Of a DNA stretch of 22,133 nucleotides, positions 21,079 through 22,133 are shown in pieces. The stretch is from Marinoscillum sp964351885 (GTDB lineage: Bacteria; Bacteroidota; Bacteroidia; Cytophagales; Cyclobacteriaceae), in the NCBI GenBank assembly GCA_964351885.1, contig CAYGPP010000053.1, positions 1 through 22,133 of the forward strand, in the 5' to 3' direction. A program made the position numbers and the translations under genes. Within the stretch, counting starts at the first letter, position 1. Each line of letters opens with the position of its first letter. The notes below the pieces were generated by a model. That model was not told the origin of the DNA, ran no database searches, and saw only the letters and a program-made list of their open reading frames with translations.

Positions 21079-22133
21079 TTACTCTTCCAGTGCCCAATCA
21101 ATTTCAGTTTTCAAATCTTTTATCACTACTCCATGGGCTTTAAGCTGTGCTCTTAAGTCATCAACTTTATCATAGTTCTTAGCTTCTTTGGCTTCTTTAT
21201 ACTCCGTCAAAATTATCTCAATTAGTTTTTCACTGGCTACAGATAATTCTAATTGCAATCCCAAAATATCCTCAGTGAATGTAATGAATGTAGACTTCAT
21301 TCGATCAAAGGTTTCCTTACCCATTTCAGCCATGCTGAGCTGTCCCGTTTGTATAGAATTGATTTTTTTCACCAAGTTGAAGAGGTGACCAATAGTTAAG
21401 GCAGTATTAAAATCGTCATTCATAGCGAAGTGACAATTATCGCAGATTTTATTTATTTGATCAACTTGCTTTTCATTGAGTGGAACATCTGAGCCTTCGA
21501 ATTCATATTTTTTAAAAAGTCGCAAGCCATTAGCCAATTTGGTAAACCCTTTTTGAGCTGCGTTGAGTGCTTCGTTTGAAAAATCTACTGTACTTGCATA
21601 ATGTGACTGAAGCATAAAAAATTTTACTGTCATTGGGCTGTACCCCCGTTCTAGTAGAGGGTGATCACCGGTAAAGAGCTCTCTTGGTAAAAATGAATTG
21701 TCAAGTGACTTGCTCATTTTTGTGCCATTTACAGTAAGCATATTGGTATGTAACCAATAGATGGCACCATCATGACCGTGCGCTCCCTTGTTTTGAGCAA
21801 CCTCACACTCATGATGTGGGAATTTTAGATCCATGCCACCCCCATGGATATCAAATTGTTTCCCAAGGTATTTCGTACTCATTACTGAGCATTCCAGATG
21901 CCACCCTGGAAAACCTTCACTCCATGGTGTTTTCCATCTCATAATGTGTTCTGGAGAAGCCTTTTTCCAAATCGCGAAATCCAATGGACTTTTCTTGTCT
22001 GATTGCCCATCTAAATCTCTTGTTTGGTTGAGTAAATCTTCGGTTTTTCGTCCACTTATCTTTCCATAGTTATAGTCAGCGCTATACTTTGAGATATCAA
22101 AATATACCGACCCGTTTGATTCGTAGGCTAAAC
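21079..22133 (-). CDS. cysS: Cysteinyl-tRNA synthetase, C-terminal part (5' cut by window)
   Basis: Charges tRNA-Cys. About 351 codons are visible and the frame stays open to the window edge. Reading from the edge, YFDISKYSADYNYGK, SPLDFAIWKK and GFPGWHLECSVM are family segments. Zinc ligands are seen in ECSVM and in FPHHECEVAQ. KMSKS is at 21706-21720 (NGTKMSKSLDN). The C-terminal DALR region follows (NDDFNTALTIGHLFNLVKKIN) and then a helical anticodon-binding tail. The N-terminal HIGH motif lies outside the window. Internal TTG or ATG codons should not be taken as the start. Confidence 0.97.
   Translation of the reverse strand, partial: LAYESNGSVYFDISKYSADYNYGKISGRKTEDLLNQTRDLDGQSDKKSPLDFAIWKKASPEHIMRWKTPWSEGFPGWHLECSVMSTKYLGKQFDIHGGGMDLKFPHHECEVAQNKGAHGHDGAIYWLHTNMLTVNGTKMSKSLDNSFLPRELFTGDHPLLERGYSPMTVKFFMLQSHYASTVDFSNEALNAAQKGFTKLANGLRLFKKYEFEGSDVPLNEKQVDQINKICDNCHFAMNDDFNTALTIGHLFNLVKKINSIQTGQLSMAEMGKETFDRMKSTFITFTEDILGLQLELSVASEKLIEIILTEYKEAKEAKNYDKVDDLRAQLKAHGVVIKDLKTEIDWALEE

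Noticed and set aside
21079..21984. cysS starting at 21984
   Set aside because: The codon there is an internal TTG within SPLDFAIWKK; recognisable CysRS sequence continues in frame to the window edge.

Overview
The window looks like a chromosomal segment from a member of the Bacteroidota, probably a marine or soil member of the Cytophagales. The signs are: a 1,114-residue eukaryote-like isoleucyl-tRNA synthetase, a C-terminal type IX secretion (T9SS) sorting domain on a large secreted protein, an lspA with the extended loop I associate with this phylum, the rpsU-xerC-raiA gene order, almost no Shine-Dalgarno sequences ahead of start codons, and repeated Bacteroidota-type -7 boxes (TAnnTTTG) just upstream of genes. 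The assignment is inferred from protein families and signals, not from a database match.

Layout. Bases 1-911 are the accessory part: the tail of an unknown gene, then a REP-associated tyrosine transposase (RAYT) surrounded by GTAG-headed REP-like repeats. One perfect REP palindrome lies in frame inside the transposase gene itself. Next comes a stand-alone HNH endonuclease (912-1871) whose N-terminus resembles modified-DNA-binding restriction enzymes. Bases 1879-8335 are a minus-strand cluster that reads MMPL/RND transporter, ileS, lspA. A dNTP triphosphohydrolase (8408-9760, minus) diverges from a 3.6-kb gene for a secreted fusion of an FG-GAP/UnbV beta-propeller with a vanadium-haloperoxidase-type domain and a T9SS signal (9923-13513). 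Then follow glyS and an mtfA-like peptidase (minus), a DUF547 lipoprotein (plus), UDP-glucose dehydrogenase (minus), an acyl-CoA dehydrogenase (plus), rpsU-xerC-raiA (plus), and the C-terminal part of cysS (minus, cut by the window edge).

How the genes work together. Most of the window is housekeeping: three aminoacyl-tRNA synthetases, ribosomal protein bS21, a ribosome hibernation factor, chromosome-dimer recombinase, lipoprotein maturation, nucleotide pool control and nucleotide-sugar synthesis. The points most worth a second look are the transposase gene that carries its own REP hairpin in its reading frame, the GxHH-type active-site motif of the IleRS (a variant linked to very high mupirocin resistance), the propeller/haloperoxidase fusion with an intact vanadate-binding residue set, the orphan modification-dependent-type nuclease, and promoters that imply very short or absent 5' leaders. 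I saw no CRISPR array, no rRNA or tRNA gene and no complete insertion sequence. No gene-free stretch exceeds 300 bases.
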